Shown here: positions 1 through 8,104 of the stretch, in pieces
Position numbering within the stretch: position 1 is the first letter of the stretch
How the letters are laid out: each line of letters begins with the position of its first letter
Assembly: GCA_934446455.1 (NCBI GenBank)
Contig: CAKSEE010000014.1
Location: 1 to 57,161, forward strand
DNA length: 57,161 nt
Source: an uncultured Oscillospiraceae bacterium
GTDB taxonomy: Bacteria > Bacillota > Clostridia > Oscillospirales > Ruminococcaceae
Reading direction: 5' to 3'
Made by a program: the position numbers and the translations under genes
Notes under the pieces: model-generated
The model's input: only the letters and a program-made list of their open reading frames with translations
What the model was told of the DNA's origin: nothing
The model's database searches: none

Positions 1-48
1 TTTTCCCTTGCTTCGGAGATGAGCGTAAATCTTATGAAAGGATATGAT

Positions 49-816
49 ATGGGCTTAACTATATCATACAAGGACAAAATGTCAAAGCACCTTTTGATAG
101 GTTTTGCCGCAGCGCTTATTCTCGCGGTTTCGGCGGGAGCGGCATATGCGCAGACATCGGCGAACGCACAGCCCGCCGCCGTTGAAACGGCTGAACCCGC
201 AGCAGAGCAGGAAGCGCTCCCCGAGGCGGCTGAACCCGCAGCAGAGCAGGAAGCGCTCCCCGAGGCGGCTGAACCCGCAGCAGAGCAGGAAGCGCCCGCC
301 GAGGACGCGGGCATTGCAATGCCGCTGGACTGCATTCCCGCAGAATCGGGGCTTGCCGCAGATTCGGCGATACCCGAGGACGGCTACACGGGTACATATG
401 TATTCCCCGGCAAAAAGGGCGAGAGCGTTTACAGCATTATGGACGGAACGGTGGATTTCGCGGGGTGGTACTACGACTGGGGACTTATCGTCAGCATAGC
501 GCACACCGACGGCACCTACAGCTTCTACGCACATCTTGACGGCGCCGACGTTGAAGCGGGCGATACCGTTGCCAAGGGTCAGCGCATAGGCACGCTGGGC
601 TGCTCGGGGCGCACCGTATACAACGCCCTCATTTTCTTCCGCTCGACCGTTTCACGCCCGTGCAGTGCCGCAGAGGACAAGAGTGCGGTCTTTTCCGACA
701 AGAGCGCCTACGACCCCATACCCGGCGGGTTTTACGGTTATCACACCTTGAACGACGGCAAGCCGGACGGCTACATAACCGACGCGGACGGAAACGTAAC
801 TAACTGTTATCGATAA
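49..816 (+). CDS. Exported M23-peptidase-like protein lacking the zinc ligands
   Basis: About 255 residues from ATG 49, which has AAAGGA 7 nt upstream; in-frame ATGs at 19 and 79 are alternatives. Residues 11-35 form a signal peptide ending near AYAQ. Residues 48-86 are three 13-residue Ala/Glu/Pro repeats, probably a wall-spanning linker. Residues 118-200 follow the LytM/M23 beta-fold (MDGTV, FYAHLDG, GDTVAKGQRIG). The expected HxxxD motif before this region is absent, and the usual HLH near the end reads ALI (GRTVYNALIFF). A zinc endopeptidase activity is therefore unlikely. By analogy with EnvC/NlpD it may bind or activate another wall hydrolase, which is inference. A single His in YAHLD remains. 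Confidence 0.75.
   Translation: MGLTISYKDKMSKHLLIGFAAALILAVSAGAAYAQTSANAQPAAVETAEPAAEQEALPEAAEPAAEQEALPEAAEPAAEQEAPAEDAGIAMPLDCIPAESGLAADSAIPEDGYTGTYVFPGKKGESVYSIMDGTVDFAGWYYDWGLIVSIAHTDGTYSFYAHLDGADVEAGDTVAKGQRIGTLGCSGRTVYNALIFFRSTVSRPCSAAEDKSAVFSDKSAYDPIPGGFYGYHTLNDGKPDGYITDADGNVTNCYR
190..306 (+). repeat. Three 39-bp tandem repeats inside the M23-like gene
   Basis: Units lie at 190-228, 229-267 and 268-306. The first two are identical at the DNA level and the third differs only near its end. Each encodes AEPAAEQEALPEA or a close variant. DNA identity suggests recent slippage or duplication in a linker. Confidence 0.95.
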
Positions 817-849
817 AGGAACAACATGCCTTATCATCTCTGTGATGCC

Positions 850-880
850 TGCGGGAGAGCGACTGCCCTCCCGCATTTCT
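850..880 (+). terminator. Terminator of the M23-like gene
   Basis: 8-bp stem TGCGGGAG (850-857) with CTCCCGCA (868-875), followed by TTTCT. The T tract is short. Confidence 0.6.
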
Positions 881-883
881 GCG

Positions 884-912
884 CAAAAAAACGGGCGGCA
901 GTGCCACCCGTT
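884..912 (-). terminator. Terminator of the YjfB-like gene
   Basis: On the minus strand a 9-bp stem AACGGGTGG/CCGCCCGTT with a 5-nt loop is followed by seven Ts. It lies just after the small minus-strand gene. Confidence 0.85.
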
Positions 913-931
913 ACAGACTATAGAGCGTGCG

Positions 932-1117
932 TTATGCGCGCACGTTAAGCAGATTACCCCTGCCGTCGGGCGAGGGAATGCTGTCGAGCATTTTTGTGAA
1001 TGCCTCCATCGTCTGCTCGGTGGAGTCAATGCTCTTTTTCAGCATACTTGTGGAAACGCTGCTCCGGACGTTCTGCATAGCCATATTCATGGACAGCGCA
1101 GCAATTGATTCGATCAT
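932..1117 (-). CDS. YjfB-like small motility-associated protein
   Basis: 61 residues starting at ATG 1117, with a full AGGAGG box 8 nt upstream. The sequence starts MIESIAALSMNMAMQNV, followed by SVSTSMLKKSIDSTEQTMEA. This N-terminal pattern matches my memory of the YjfB/putative motility protein family, about 60 residues in Bacilli and Clostridia, often seen with flagellar or chemotaxis genes. Its biochemical role is unknown. It diverges from cheV with its own promoter and terminator, and a chemoreceptor follows, so a motility link is supported by context. No flagellar structural gene is in the window. Confidence 0.7.
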   Translation of the reverse strand: MIESIAALSMNMAMQNVRSSVSTSMLKKSIDSTEQTMEAFTKMLDSIPSPDGRGNLLNVRA

Positions 1118-1138
1118 GGCAAAGACCTCCTTTCCTAT

Positions 1139-1167
1139 AATATAGCACATATCAGTACGCTTGTCAA
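1139..1167 (-). promoter_or_regulatory. Sigma-A promoter of the YjfB-like gene
   Basis: Minus strand TTGACA (1162-1167), 17-bp spacer, TATATT (1139-1144). The predicted 5' leader is very short, beginning just before AGGAGG. Confidence 0.75.
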
Positions 1168-1220
1168 GCCCGCGTTTCGTAATTATTCTCAAAAATCTCG
1201 GGAAAATCTTACAAAGCATA

Positions 1221-1249
1221 TTGATTTTTTCTGAAAGATGTTGTATAAT
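1221..1249 (+). promoter_or_regulatory. Sigma-A promoter of cheV
   Basis: TTGATT (1221-1226), 17-bp spacer, perfect TATAAT (1244-1249), about 60 nt before the cheV start. Confidence 0.8.
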
Positions 1250-1316
1250 GTAACATATGGTAACACCGCGCGTTATCGCGCGATACCTCCACCAAAAACG
1301 AAAAGGGGTTTTTAAT

Positions 1317-2210
1317 ATGGAAAACAATATCCTTCTCGAAAGCGGAACTAACGAGCTTGAGGTGCTTGAGTTCGTTGTCGGAGAGCAGAGCTTCGGAATC
1401 AACATCGCCAAGGTTATTGAAATAATGCACTATCAGCCGATGATTCCCGTTCCCGATTCGCCGCCCGAGTTTGAGGGCGTGTTCACCCCGCGCGACAAAG
1501 TCATTTCCGTTATAGACCTGCACAAGGTCCTCCATAAGGAGAGCGCCGACCCTGAGCATGACCTGCTGATAATCTGCCACTTCAACCAGATGGACGTGGG
1601 CTTCCACGTTTCCTCTGTAAAGGGCATTCAGCGCATTTCGTGGGAGGACATCGAGAAGCCTCCGCGCATTTCGGGCGACGGAACGAACAACATTGCCACG
1701 GGTATCGCAAAGTTCAAGGACAGGATCATACTTATCCTTGACTTTGAGAAAATAGTTTCCGACATAAACAAGACTGCCGTGCTTGACCCGTCGGGCATTT
1801 CAGCCGCCGATGAAAGCAAGGCTTCAAAGCACATCGTTATCGCAGAGGACTCGCCGTTCCTTAATACGCTTATCGTAAATACCCTGCACGACGCAGGCTA
1901 CAGGAACGTCATCTCCTTCGACAACGGCAAGGACGCATGGGAGTACATATCGGGTCACAAGGCGCTCGGCGGAGATATCCTCGAACAGGTTTCCTGCCTT
2001 ATAAGCGACATTGAAATGCCGCAGATGGACGGTCACCGTCTCACAAAGCTCATCAAGGACGACGAGGTGCTTCACAGAATACCCGTGCTGCTGTTCTCGT
2101 CGCTCATAAACGAGCAGATGCGCAAGAAGGGCGAGAGCGTCGGCGCGGACGCGCAGTTCTCCAAGCCCCAGATAGGCAGCCTTATCACGCACCTTAACGA
2201 GTATATCTGA
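1317..2210 (+). CDS. cheV: Chemotaxis protein CheV (CheW-receiver fusion)
   Basis: 297 residues from ATG 1317 (upstream AAGGGG). Residues 13-150 are a CheW-like coupling domain that would bind receptors and CheA. Residues 171-297 are a response-regulator receiver with acidic pair E177/D178, phospho-acceptor D231 (in LISDIEMPQMDG), Ser261/262 and K283 in SKP. The length matches Bacillus CheV at about 300 residues. CheV links receptors to CheA, and phosphorylation adjusts the gain (adaptation). It is monocistronic between its own promoter and a strong terminator, next to a chemoreceptor gene that is a likely partner. cheA and cheW are not in the window. Confidence 0.95.
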   Translation: MENNILLESGTNELEVLEFVVGEQSFGINIAKVIEIMHYQPMIPVPDSPPEFEGVFTPRDKVISVIDLHKVLHKESADPEHDLLIICHFNQMDVGFHVSSVKGIQRISWEDIEKPPRISGDGTNNIATGIAKFKDRIILILDFEKIVSDINKTAVLDPSGISAADESKASKHIVIAEDSPFLNTLIVNTLHDAGYRNVISFDNGKDAWEYISGHKALGGDILEQVSCLISDIEMPQMDGHRLTKLIKDDEVLHRIPVLLFSSLINEQMRKKGESVGADAQFSKPQIGSLITHLNEYI

Positions 2211-2225
2211 GCGTAACAATTATAT

Positions 2226-2257
2226 AAGGGGGACGCAGGCTCCCCCTTTTCTTTTTT
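2226..2257 (+). terminator. Terminator of cheV
   Basis: 8-bp stem AAGGGGGA/TCCCCCTT with a 7-nt loop, followed by TTTTCTTTTTT. Confidence 0.92.
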
Positions 2258-2342
2258 CAGATATTGCTTTGCCTCCCTTTGGCAGTTATGATTATAAAAT
2301 TTGTTGATTTTGCACAAATTTTTCGCAAAAAACCGCTCCATC

Positions 2343-2371
2343 TTGAAAAAATCGACCGATGATGTTATAAT
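2343..2371 (+). promoter_or_regulatory. Sigma-A promoter of the chemoreceptor gene
   Basis: TTGAAA (2343-2348), 17-bp spacer, TATAAT (2366-2371), 72 bp before the ATG. Confidence 0.85.
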
Positions 2372-2443
2372 ATAAAATAGAGAGAAAATACCCCGCAGAC
2401 TGCCGCTTTTTATGCGGCGTAGACATAAAGGAGGGGCGACCCT

Positions 2444-4798
2444 ATGAAAAAGACAAACAACGTACCCGAAAACAACGAGCTTGACATTGTCAGAACTGCC
2501 GCGGATAACGATTCTGCACCCGCTGAAAGCGCAGAGCCTGCCGAGGACGTCACCGGGCTTACGCTGAACGAGGAGCAGGACGCCTGCGAGAATGCTGCCG
2601 ATTCCGTGCAGACCGACAAAGAGACCGCCGAGGAGGAGCTTGCGCAGGAACTTGCCGAAGACCCTCCCGCAGGCGAGGTCATGCAGGAGGAAATGTCAGC
2701 CGAACCCGAGGTAGACGAGCCGCCAGCTGATGACGCAGAGCCCGCTCAGGAGTCCTTTGCGGACAAATACGCGAAAAAACACCGCGTGCGCAGGGAGAAA
2801 GTGAAAAAGGCGGCTAAGGCCGTGCGCGCCAAGGGACAGACCTCCATAAAATTAAGGATACTGCGCATAAGCATTCTGAGCGTGTGCGCAGCCGTGCTTG
2901 CCATGCAGATACTTACCGTGGTAAGCACCGTCGTGTCGTACAGCAGCTCCTATCAGACGCAGGCGGAGGCGCTCACCACGTCCTACATACAGCTGCTGCA
3001 GACCAAGATAAAGTCCCTCACGCTTGAGCTTGAGGGCGTGCGCAGCAATACCAACATGATGATGGTAATAGACGAGTCCTACCAGATGAGTACGCGCAAG
3101 GCAAAGCTGAGCGAACTGTGCAACTCTACCATGTTCAAGGACATTACGCTTGCGGACGAAAACGGCGACACCTACAACGAAACCAACATCGCCGACCGCT
3201 CCTACTTCCGGCGCGCGCTGGAGGGCATAAACACCATGTCCTCGCCGCTTATCAGGCGAACGAACAACGACGCGCAGGCAATCAAGAACGAGCTTGTGAT
3301 GTTTATGGCGGTGCGCTACAAGAACGCGCTCTTCCACGGCGTGCTTGTCGGCGCGGTAGAGCCGTCGTTCATGTCGCAGGGACTTGACGCCATGGCGGGC
3401 GGCACGGTAGTGGTGCTTGACAAAGAAGGCAACGTTGTTGCGGGCTCCGACCTTACGCAGGTAGTAAACGGCGTAAATTATTCGGACTGCGGCGACCATG
3501 GTCTTGAAAAGCTTGCTTCTGCAATGCTCACGCAGGAAGCGGGCAGCGTAAAGTACACAAGCAACGGCACGCGCTATGTCGCTTCGTACAGCCCTATCGA
3601 GCTTACCGACGGCTGGACGATAGCCGTGAGCCTTGACTACACCTCCATAAAGCAGAATATTCTGATAAACCTCGCCGTGGCGCTTGCAATAGGCGTGACG
3701 CTTATAGTTGGCATTACGCTTATCGGCGCAAAGCTCGCCGACAGGATAGCGCACCCCGTTATAATGTCCGCGGAACGCCTTCGCAGGCTGTCCGAGGGCG
3801 ATATCTCCGAGGACTTCTACGTTCCTGCAAAGAAGGACGAAACGCGCGTTCTCGCAGATTCCCTCACCGAAACGATACACGAGCTGGGCAGATACATAAA
3901 CGATATCAAGGACGTGCTTGCAGCTATAGCAAGCGGCGACCTCACAGCGCATTCTTCCATAGAGTACAAGGGCGACTTTACCGCGATAAGCGCTTCGCTT
4001 GACAGCATAACCGCTTCGCTCAACGAGTCCATCTCAGCTGTAAAGGAGAGCGTTGGCAGTATCCGCGACGGCTCCGCGGAAGTGGCGGACGGCTCAAGGA
4101 CGCTTTCCGAGGCCGCCGCGCAGGAAGAAGCGGCAGTTGACGGTATCATGCGCACTATCGACGACATAAGGGACGGCGCGGATAAGACCGCGGAAATCTC
4201 CGCAAAGGTGCTTGCCGTAACAAAGGAAGCCGCGGACAACGCAAGCGGCGGCGGCGAACTTATGAAGGAGCTTTCTGCGGCGATAAACAACATCAACGAG
4301 AAGTCCGAAGCGATAAGCGCTGTCATCAAGACGATAGACAGCATTGCGTTCCAGACGAATATCCTTGCAATAAACGCTGCCATAGAAGCTGCGCGCGCAG
4401 GCGAAGCGGGACGCGGGTTCGCCGTTGTCGCAGAGGAGGTAGGCAACCTTGCTTCCATGTCGGCTGACGCAGTTAAACAGACTGCGGCGCTCATCACGGA
4501 TTCCACAAACGCCGTAAAGCAGGGCACTGCCATTGCAGGCAGAGCGGAAACTGCAATACACGCTATCGTTCAGGACGTAAACAAGGTAGCGAAGCACATG
4601 GGCAGCATCGTAGAAGCGGCAGACGAGCAGAAGAGCGCGGCAGCCGCCATCACGGAGAGCATGAAGAAGATAGACGACGGAATGCACTCCACCACAGGCA
4701 CGGCAGAGCGCTCCGCACGTTCGAGCGAGCAGCTTTCCGAGCTTGCCGTATCGCTTGCCGCAAAGGTTGAACGCTTTAAGACGGACAGCAAATCGTAA
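2444..4798 (+). CDS. Methyl-accepting chemotaxis protein with a long acidic N-terminal extension
   Basis: 784 residues; AAGGAGGGG precedes ATG 2444. Order: residues 1-105, acidic low-complexity cytoplasmic segment; 106-136, strongly basic; 137-166, TM1; 167-405, extracellular dCache-like sensor ([22 protein letters not shown], then [15 protein letters not shown]); 406-428, TM2; about 430-485, HAMP; then a signalling coiled coil whose hairpin tip is [20 protein letters not shown] (about 636-655). It senses a ligand outside the cell and controls CheA. Most receptors of this class start with TM1 within the first 20-30 residues, so the 136-residue leader is unusual. The only start with a good ribosome site is the one used here. 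Confidence 0.95.
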   Translation: MKKTNNVPENNELDIVRTAADNDSAPAESAEPAEDVTGLTLNEEQDACENAADSVQTDKETAEEELAQELAEDPPAGEVMQEEMSAEPEVDEPPADDAEPAQESFADKYAKKHRVRREKVKKAAKAVRAKGQTSIKLRILRISILSVCAAVLAMQILTVVSTVVSYSSSYQTQAEALTTSYIQLLQTKIKSLTLELEGVRSNTNMMMVIDESYQMSTRKAKLSELCNSTMFKDITLADENGDTYNETNIADRSYFRRALEGINTMSSPLIRRTNNDAQAIKNELVMFMAVRYKNALFHGVLVGAVEPSFMSQGLDAMAGGTVVVLDKEGNVVAGSDLTQVVNGVNYSDCGDHGLEKLASAMLTQEAGSVKYTSNGTRYVASYSPIELTDGWTIAVSLDYTSIKQNILINLAVALAIGVTLIVGITLIGAKLADRIAHPVIMSAERLRRLSEGDISEDFYVPAKKDETRVLADSLTETIHELGRYINDIKDVLAAIASGDLTAHSSIEYKGDFTAISASLDSITASLNESISAVKESVGSIRDGSAEVADGSRTLSEAAAQEEAAVDGIMRTIDDIRDGADKTAEISAKVLAVTKEAADNASGGGELMKELSAAINNINEKSEAISAVIKTIDSIAFQTNILAINAAIEAARAGEAGRGFAVVAEEVGNLASMSADAVKQTAALITDSTNAVKQGTAIAGRAETAIHAIVQDVNKVAKHMGSIVEAADEQKSAAAAITESMKKIDDGMHSTTGTAERSARSSEQLSELAVSLAAKVERFKTDSKS

Positions 4799-4812
4799 AT
4801 TGGCACAAAAAA

Positions 4813-4836
4813 GGGGGGGCTGTAAATCAGTCCCCC
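4813..4836 (+). terminator. Weak hairpin after the chemoreceptor gene
   Basis: GGGGGGCTG/CAGTCCCCC stem with a TAAAT loop, about 15 bp after the stop codon. It is followed only by TTAGTCTG, so it may be a helper to the stronger hairpin downstream. Confidence 0.5.
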
Positions 4837-4867
4837 TTAGTCTGTCGAAAAAAGAGTCTCGTCAGCT

Positions 4868-4919
4868 TGCATAATAAAGCCGCCATTTCACTTTCGTGAT
4901 TTGGCGGCTTTATTATGCG
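4868..4919. terminator. Bidirectional terminator between convergent genes
   Basis: A 16-bp perfect inverted repeat (4870-4885 with 4902-4917) with an inner TCAC/GTGA. The outer arms are A/T-rich, giving a U-rich 3' side in both directions. It separates the plus-strand receptor gene from the minus-strand CYTH gene. Confidence 0.88.
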
Positions 4920-4928
4920 TTAGCGTTT

Positions 4929-5489
4929 TTACCTGCGCTTTCCGTACTCCTCGAGGAACCTGCGCACCTTTCCCGGGCAGACGTCGCCGCTCTCGGGCAG
5001 GTCTGCAAGCTCCCTCAGCTGCCGCAGAAGCCCGCGCGCCGCTGCTTCGTCCGTAAACTCCAGCTCAAGCTCGTAGTCCGTGCGTGAGAAATAGTCGCTT
5101 CTGTCAAGGTCAAGCTCCACGCCCTCAAAGCGCTTTACGCGGCGCTGCGTGGTAAGCTCCCCCAGACGTACAGCGTCGGGCAGGGAGTCCATGTAGTCGC
5201 GCACAAGCCCGCTCAGAAGCTCAGAGGAAAGCTGCTGCGGCACGTCGGGCAGCTTCTGCTCAAGCTCCACACGCGAGAAGCCCTCGCCGCCGTACGGAAA
5301 CTTTATCTGAAGCGCCGCGCCATCCCCTGTCGTGCGCACGCGGCAGGTCATATGCCGCTGAGAAAAATCAAGCGAGGGCGTGTCATAGTAATGGTTGGTC
5401 TGGGTAATCACCCTGTCCCACTCAAACGCCGCGCATAGCCGCTCATACTGCGCGGGCGTCAGCATTATCTTGAACTCGTTCTCTATCAT
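4929..5489 (-). CDS. CYTH-domain (triphosphate tunnel) protein, YjbK-like
   Basis: 186 residues. The family signature ExExK is E3, E5, K7 (MIENEFKIML). Alternating charged strands follow, with RVRTTGDGAALQIKFP, VELDLDRSDYF and YELELEF, as expected for the eight-stranded tunnel that binds metal and a triphosphate. Related proteins are inorganic triphosphatases, thiamine triphosphatases or class IV adenylate cyclases; the exact substrate cannot be read here. It is the last gene of a minus operon, 12 bp after the biotin ligase gene. The length is normal for Firmicute YjbK homologues. Confidence 0.85.
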   Translation of the reverse strand: MIENEFKIMLTPAQYERLCAAFEWDRVITQTNHYYDTPSLDFSQRHMTCRVRTTGDGAALQIKFPYGGEGFSRVELEQKLPDVPQQLSSELLSGLVRDYMDSLPDAVRLGELTTQRRVKRFEGVELDLDRSDYFSRTDYELELEFTDEAAARGLLRQLRELADLPESGDVCPGKVRRFLEEYGKRR

Positions 5490-5501
5490 ACCGCACCGTC
5501 C

Positions 5502-6227
5502 TTACACATACCCGAGAAGCCCGCGCACGCTGACCTCTCCTGAATTCACCTCGAACACGCCGCTCTCGTCGCGGCATATCAGAAAGCCGTTTTCCGCAAT
5601 GTCCTGCGCAAACGCCCTGCGCTCGCCGTTTTCCGACACAATGCGCACCTCGCGCCCCAAAGTCAGGCAGAGCCCGGCGTACTCGCTGCGTATCTCGCTG
5701 AAATCCTTTTTGCAAAGCTCGCGCAGGCGGCTTACTATGTCAAGCGCAAGCGCGTTCCTGTCGGGCGTAATCCCCGAAAGCTCCTTTACGGAAGCCGCGT
5801 GCGGCAGTCCTATCGCGTCAAAATGCGCGCGCGTCTGCGAAAGATTCACGCCTATACCGCAAATTATGTCGAACCTGTCACCAAAGCAAAGGCTCTCGCA
5901 TAGAATACCACAGACCTTGAAGCCGCCCACGATTATATCGTTGGGCCACTTTATCCCCGTTTCGGGGAAGTCAGCTGAAAGCGCCTTAAGCGCCCTGCAC
6001 ACCGCAACGCCCGCGCAGAGCGTTACCGCCGCGGGATACGGCGGGCGGCGCAGCAGCACCGAAAGCGGCAGCATTTCCCTGTCGGGCGCCCACGAATGCC
6101 CGCGTCTGCCCCGCCCTGCGGTCTGCAAAAGCGCGGTCACCGCGTCGCCGTCGGAAAGCTCGCTTAAATGCGCGCGAATATAACTGTTGGTGGAATCAGT
6201 TTCTTCAAGAGTTATGAGCCTGCTCAT
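5502..6227 (-). CDS. birA: Biotin--[acetyl-CoA-carboxylase] ligase, short form
   Basis: 241 residues. Catalytic-domain motifs: GRGRRGHSW (biotinyl-AMP loop), IKWPNDIIV with the catalytic Lys, KVCGILCE and GIGVNLSQ. It activates biotin with ATP and attaches it to biotin carrier proteins. The usual N-terminal winged-helix DNA-binding domain of bifunctional BirA is missing, so this is a group I ligase without repressor function. The start overlaps the stop of the upstream phosphoesterase gene by 4 bp (ATGA), indicating translational coupling. Confidence 0.93.
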   Translation of the reverse strand: MSRLITLEETDSTNSYIRAHLSELSDGDAVTALLQTAGRGRRGHSWAPDREMLPLSVLLRRPPYPAAVTLCAGVAVCRALKALSADFPETGIKWPNDIIVGGFKVCGILCESLCFGDRFDIICGIGVNLSQTRAHFDAIGLPHAASVKELSGITPDRNALALDIVSRLRELCKKDFSEIRSEYAGLCLTLGREVRIVSENGERRAFAQDIAENGFLICRDESGVFEVNSGEVSVRGLLGYV

Positions 6228-6709
6228 TTCTTGTCTGCCTCGATTATCTTCATGCCTATCTCGCCGCTGCTGGTAAGCTCTATCACGCCGTAGGTGGGCG
6301 CGTTATGATTGCGCGGCGAATCAAGGCTGCCGGGGTTCATAACAAACACGCCGTCGATGTTCTCCGTGCGGTAAAGGTGCGTATGCCCGTAAAGCGCAAT
6401 GCGGCAGTCGTTGAGCTTCGCCTCGGCTACAAGCCTGTCAAGCCCGCTGTGAACGTCCTGCAAATGCCCGTGGGTGCAGAATATCCTGAAACCGCAGGCA
6501 TTTACAATGTGAAAGGGCTTGTGCGTGCCGAAATCGCAGTTGCCCTGTACATATATCATCGCCTTATCCGGGTGCAGATTGTGAACGTCGCGCGCCTCGT
6601 TTTCGCCGTCGCCTAAGTGTATAAACAAATCGGCGTCGAGATTCTTCTGCACGGTATCCTCAAGCACCGCAAAATTCTTGTGGGTGTCAGCCACTACTAC
6701 TATCTTCAT
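6224..6709 (-). CDS. YfcE/MJ0936-type metallophosphoesterase
   Basis: 161 residues from ATG 6709, chosen because AAAGG lies 8 nt upstream and MKIVVVADTH is the canonical start of the family. Motifs: DTH (residues 8-10), GDGEN, GNCD, THGH and GHTH, the full dinuclear-metal calcineurin-like set. Small proteins of this family hydrolyse phosphodiesters in vitro, and the cellular substrate is uncertain. It is the first gene of the phosphoesterase-birA-CYTH operon. Confidence 0.9.
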   Translation of the reverse strand: MKIVVVADTHKNFAVLEDTVQKNLDADLFIHLGDGENEARDVHNLHPDKAMIYVQGNCDFGTHKPFHIVNACGFRIFCTHGHLQDVHSGLDRLVAEAKLNDCRIALYGHTHLYRTENIDGVFVMNPGSLDSPRNHNAPTYGVIELTSSGEIGMKIIEADKK

Positions 6710-6810
6710 AATTCTACCTTTCCCTGCACAGTGTGCGTGCAGACAAACGCGCCGCCCGCTGCGCGGCATATCTTCTTTTACGCATAACTTACCGAATGCA
6801 TATTTGTATT

Positions 6811-6839
6811 ATTATAGCACATCTGAATATATATTAAAA
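6811..6839 (-). promoter_or_regulatory. Probable promoter of the phosphoesterase-birA-CYTH operon
   Basis: Minus strand perfect TATAAT (6811-6816), 17-bp spacer, but a poor -35 (TTTTAA). In the same 250-bp gap an extended -10 on the plus strand (TGTGATAAT, 6893-6901) may serve the small-protein genes at 6961; it also lacks a good -35. Confidence 0.4.
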
Positions 6840-6960
6840 GGGGTTTTCTGATGTTTTACGGCAGGCACGGCGGTTTCATTCCATATTATTCCTGTGATAA
6901 TACACGGCGGGCGCTCCCGGGCGTTCTGCCCTGAAAACAATACACAAGGAGGACATCACC

Positions 6961-7197
6961 ATGAACGAAAACAGATATGAAGCCCTGTTGCAGGCAGCAA
7001 GCAAGAAGCTGGGCACAACGCCCGACAAGCTGCGCAGCGCCCTCGGCAGCGGCGACCTTGCAGCGCTCTCCGCGAACCTCTCGCGCGAGGACAAGGAGAA
7101 GCTGCGCGCAGTGCTTGCCAACAAGGAACTCATGCAAAGGCTGAGGAAAGCCTCCGCGCCCGAGGACATAATAAAGATACTGGGCAATAACGGCTGA
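6961..7197 (+). CDS. Small unrecognised protein, first of a three-gene cluster
   Basis: 78 residues with a strong AAGGAGG 9 nt before ATG. It is highly charged and predicted all-helical, without signal peptide or membrane segment (for example LSREDKEKLRAVLANKELMQ). The pattern KLGTTPDKLRSALGSGDL suggests short helices, and the C-terminal part resembles small helical proteins annotated as hypothetical in Clostridia. Two more small genes follow at 28 and 12 bp on the same strand, so an operon is likely. I do not recognise the function. Confidence 0.8.
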   Translation: MNENRYEALLQAASKKLGTTPDKLRSALGSGDLAALSANLSREDKEKLRAVLANKELMQRLRKASAPEDIIKILGNNG

Positions 7198-7225
7198 CGC
7201 CGCACAGAAAGGGGGACGGCATGGC

Positions 7226-7543
7226 ATGGATAACATCGAGGACATACTCCGCGCGCTTGCCGACTCCCCCGACAGCGAGAGCGGAGAGAGCGAACCGAAC
7301 GAGGGGAAGCAGGGCGAAAAGCACGGCGGGCTGTTCGACGGGCTTGACCCCGAAATGCTGCTGGGGCTTATGTCGGCGTTTGACGCGCTGTCGAAAACGG
7401 ACGACAACGAGCGGTTTCTGATGTCGCTCAAGCCGCTTCTGCGCGAGGAAAACCGCGCAAAAGTGGACACGGCGGTAAAGTTGCTCAAGCTGCTTTCCCT
7501 GCTGCCCCTGCTAAAGGACAGCGGGCTGCTGAAGCTGCTTTAA
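7226..7543 (+). CDS. Small unrecognised clostridial protein, second of the cluster
   Basis: 105 residues from ATG 7226 (AGGGGG about 11 nt upstream). A disordered acidic segment (residues 12-35) is followed by FDGLDPEMLLGLMSAF, then LMSLKPLLREENRAKVDTAV and a Leu-rich end LLKLLSLLPLLKDSGLLKLL. From memory, Clostridia commonly carry short proteins of this LKPLL-(S/R)-EE-R-x-KVD-A type beside a Pro-rich small membrane protein, as here, but I know no assigned role. The hydrophobic C-terminus could be amphipathic and peripheral to a membrane. Confidence 0.8.
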   Translation: MDNIEDILRALADSPDSESGESEPNEGKQGEKHGGLFDGLDPEMLLGLMSAFDALSKTDDNERFLMSLKPLLREENRAKVDTAVKLLKLLSLLPLLKDSGLLKLL

Positions 7544-7555
7544 GGAGGCGTTATT

Positions 7556-8041
7556 ATGGTTTGGAGAAATGCCCGCGAGGAGCTTTACAACGCTGTTGCG
7601 CGCAATAATTCGGGGGTTCTCACCCCGCCCGACGCCGCAGTTGTGGTAAAAAGAGAGCCGTCCGCGCCGCCGCAGGCTTCGGGCGGGAACGCTCCCCGAA
7701 ACGCGCCGCCGCAGACTTTGGGCGGGAACGCCCCCCGAAACGCGCCGCCGCAAGCTTTGGGCGGGAACGCCCCCCGAAATGCACAGCCGCAGGCTTCGGG
7801 CGGGAACGCTCCCCGAAACGCGCCGCCGCAAGGCTCGGGCGGGAACGCCCCCCGAAACGCGCCGCCGCAGGGCTCGGGCTGGAACGCTCCACGCAGCGCA
7901 CAGCACCCGCCCGCAGACCCGATACGGGCGCTGCTGTCGGACAGGGACGCCCTTATACTTATCGCCCTGATACTGCTTTTGCTGCACGAAAAAGCCGATA
8001 TCAAGCTTATAGGCGCGCTTGCTTTTGTGCTGCTGGCATAA
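7556..8041 (+). CDS. Repeat-containing small membrane protein, third of the cluster
   Basis: 161 residues; AAGGAGG precedes the ATG. Residues 1-36 are a short N-terminal region (WRNAREELYNAVARN), residues 37-114 are six tandem 13-residue units (APPQASGGNAPRN type), and residues 120-161 are hydrophobic (ALILIALILLLL, then ADIKLIGALAFVLLA), consistent with one hairpin or two short membrane segments. No export signal is seen. The repeats look like a flexible basic spacer. The coupling to the two upstream small genes suggests a joint membrane-associated function; none is known to me. Confidence 0.8.
   Translation: MVWRNAREELYNAVARNNSGVLTPPDAAVVVKREPSAPPQASGGNAPRNAPPQTLGGNAPRNAPPQALGGNAPRNAQPQASGGNAPRNAPPQGSGGNAPRNAPPQGSGWNAPRSAQHPPADPIRALLSDRDALILIALILLLLHEKADIKLIGALAFVLLA
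7664..7897 (+). repeat. Six 39-bp tandem repeats
   Basis: In-frame tandem array encoding PPQ-x2-GGNAPRNA-type units. Units differ by a few bases. The GC-rich array also opens long non-coding frames on other strands. Confidence 0.93.
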
Positions 8042-8068
8042 TTTTTTCAAAAAAACTTGCTCAACCAC

Positions 8069-8097
8069 TTGCAAAATCCTGCGGAATGATATATAAT
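8069..8097 (+). promoter_or_regulatory. Sigma-A promoter of the cysE-cysS leader
   Basis: TTGCAA (8069-8074), 17-bp spacer, TATAAT (8092-8097). Confidence 0.82.
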
Positions 8098-8104
8098 ATA
8101 CTAA

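Noticed and set aside
7664..7897. Regular 39-bp repeats as a possible CRISPR array
   Set aside because: The units are contiguous without spacers and translate in frame inside a protein gene.
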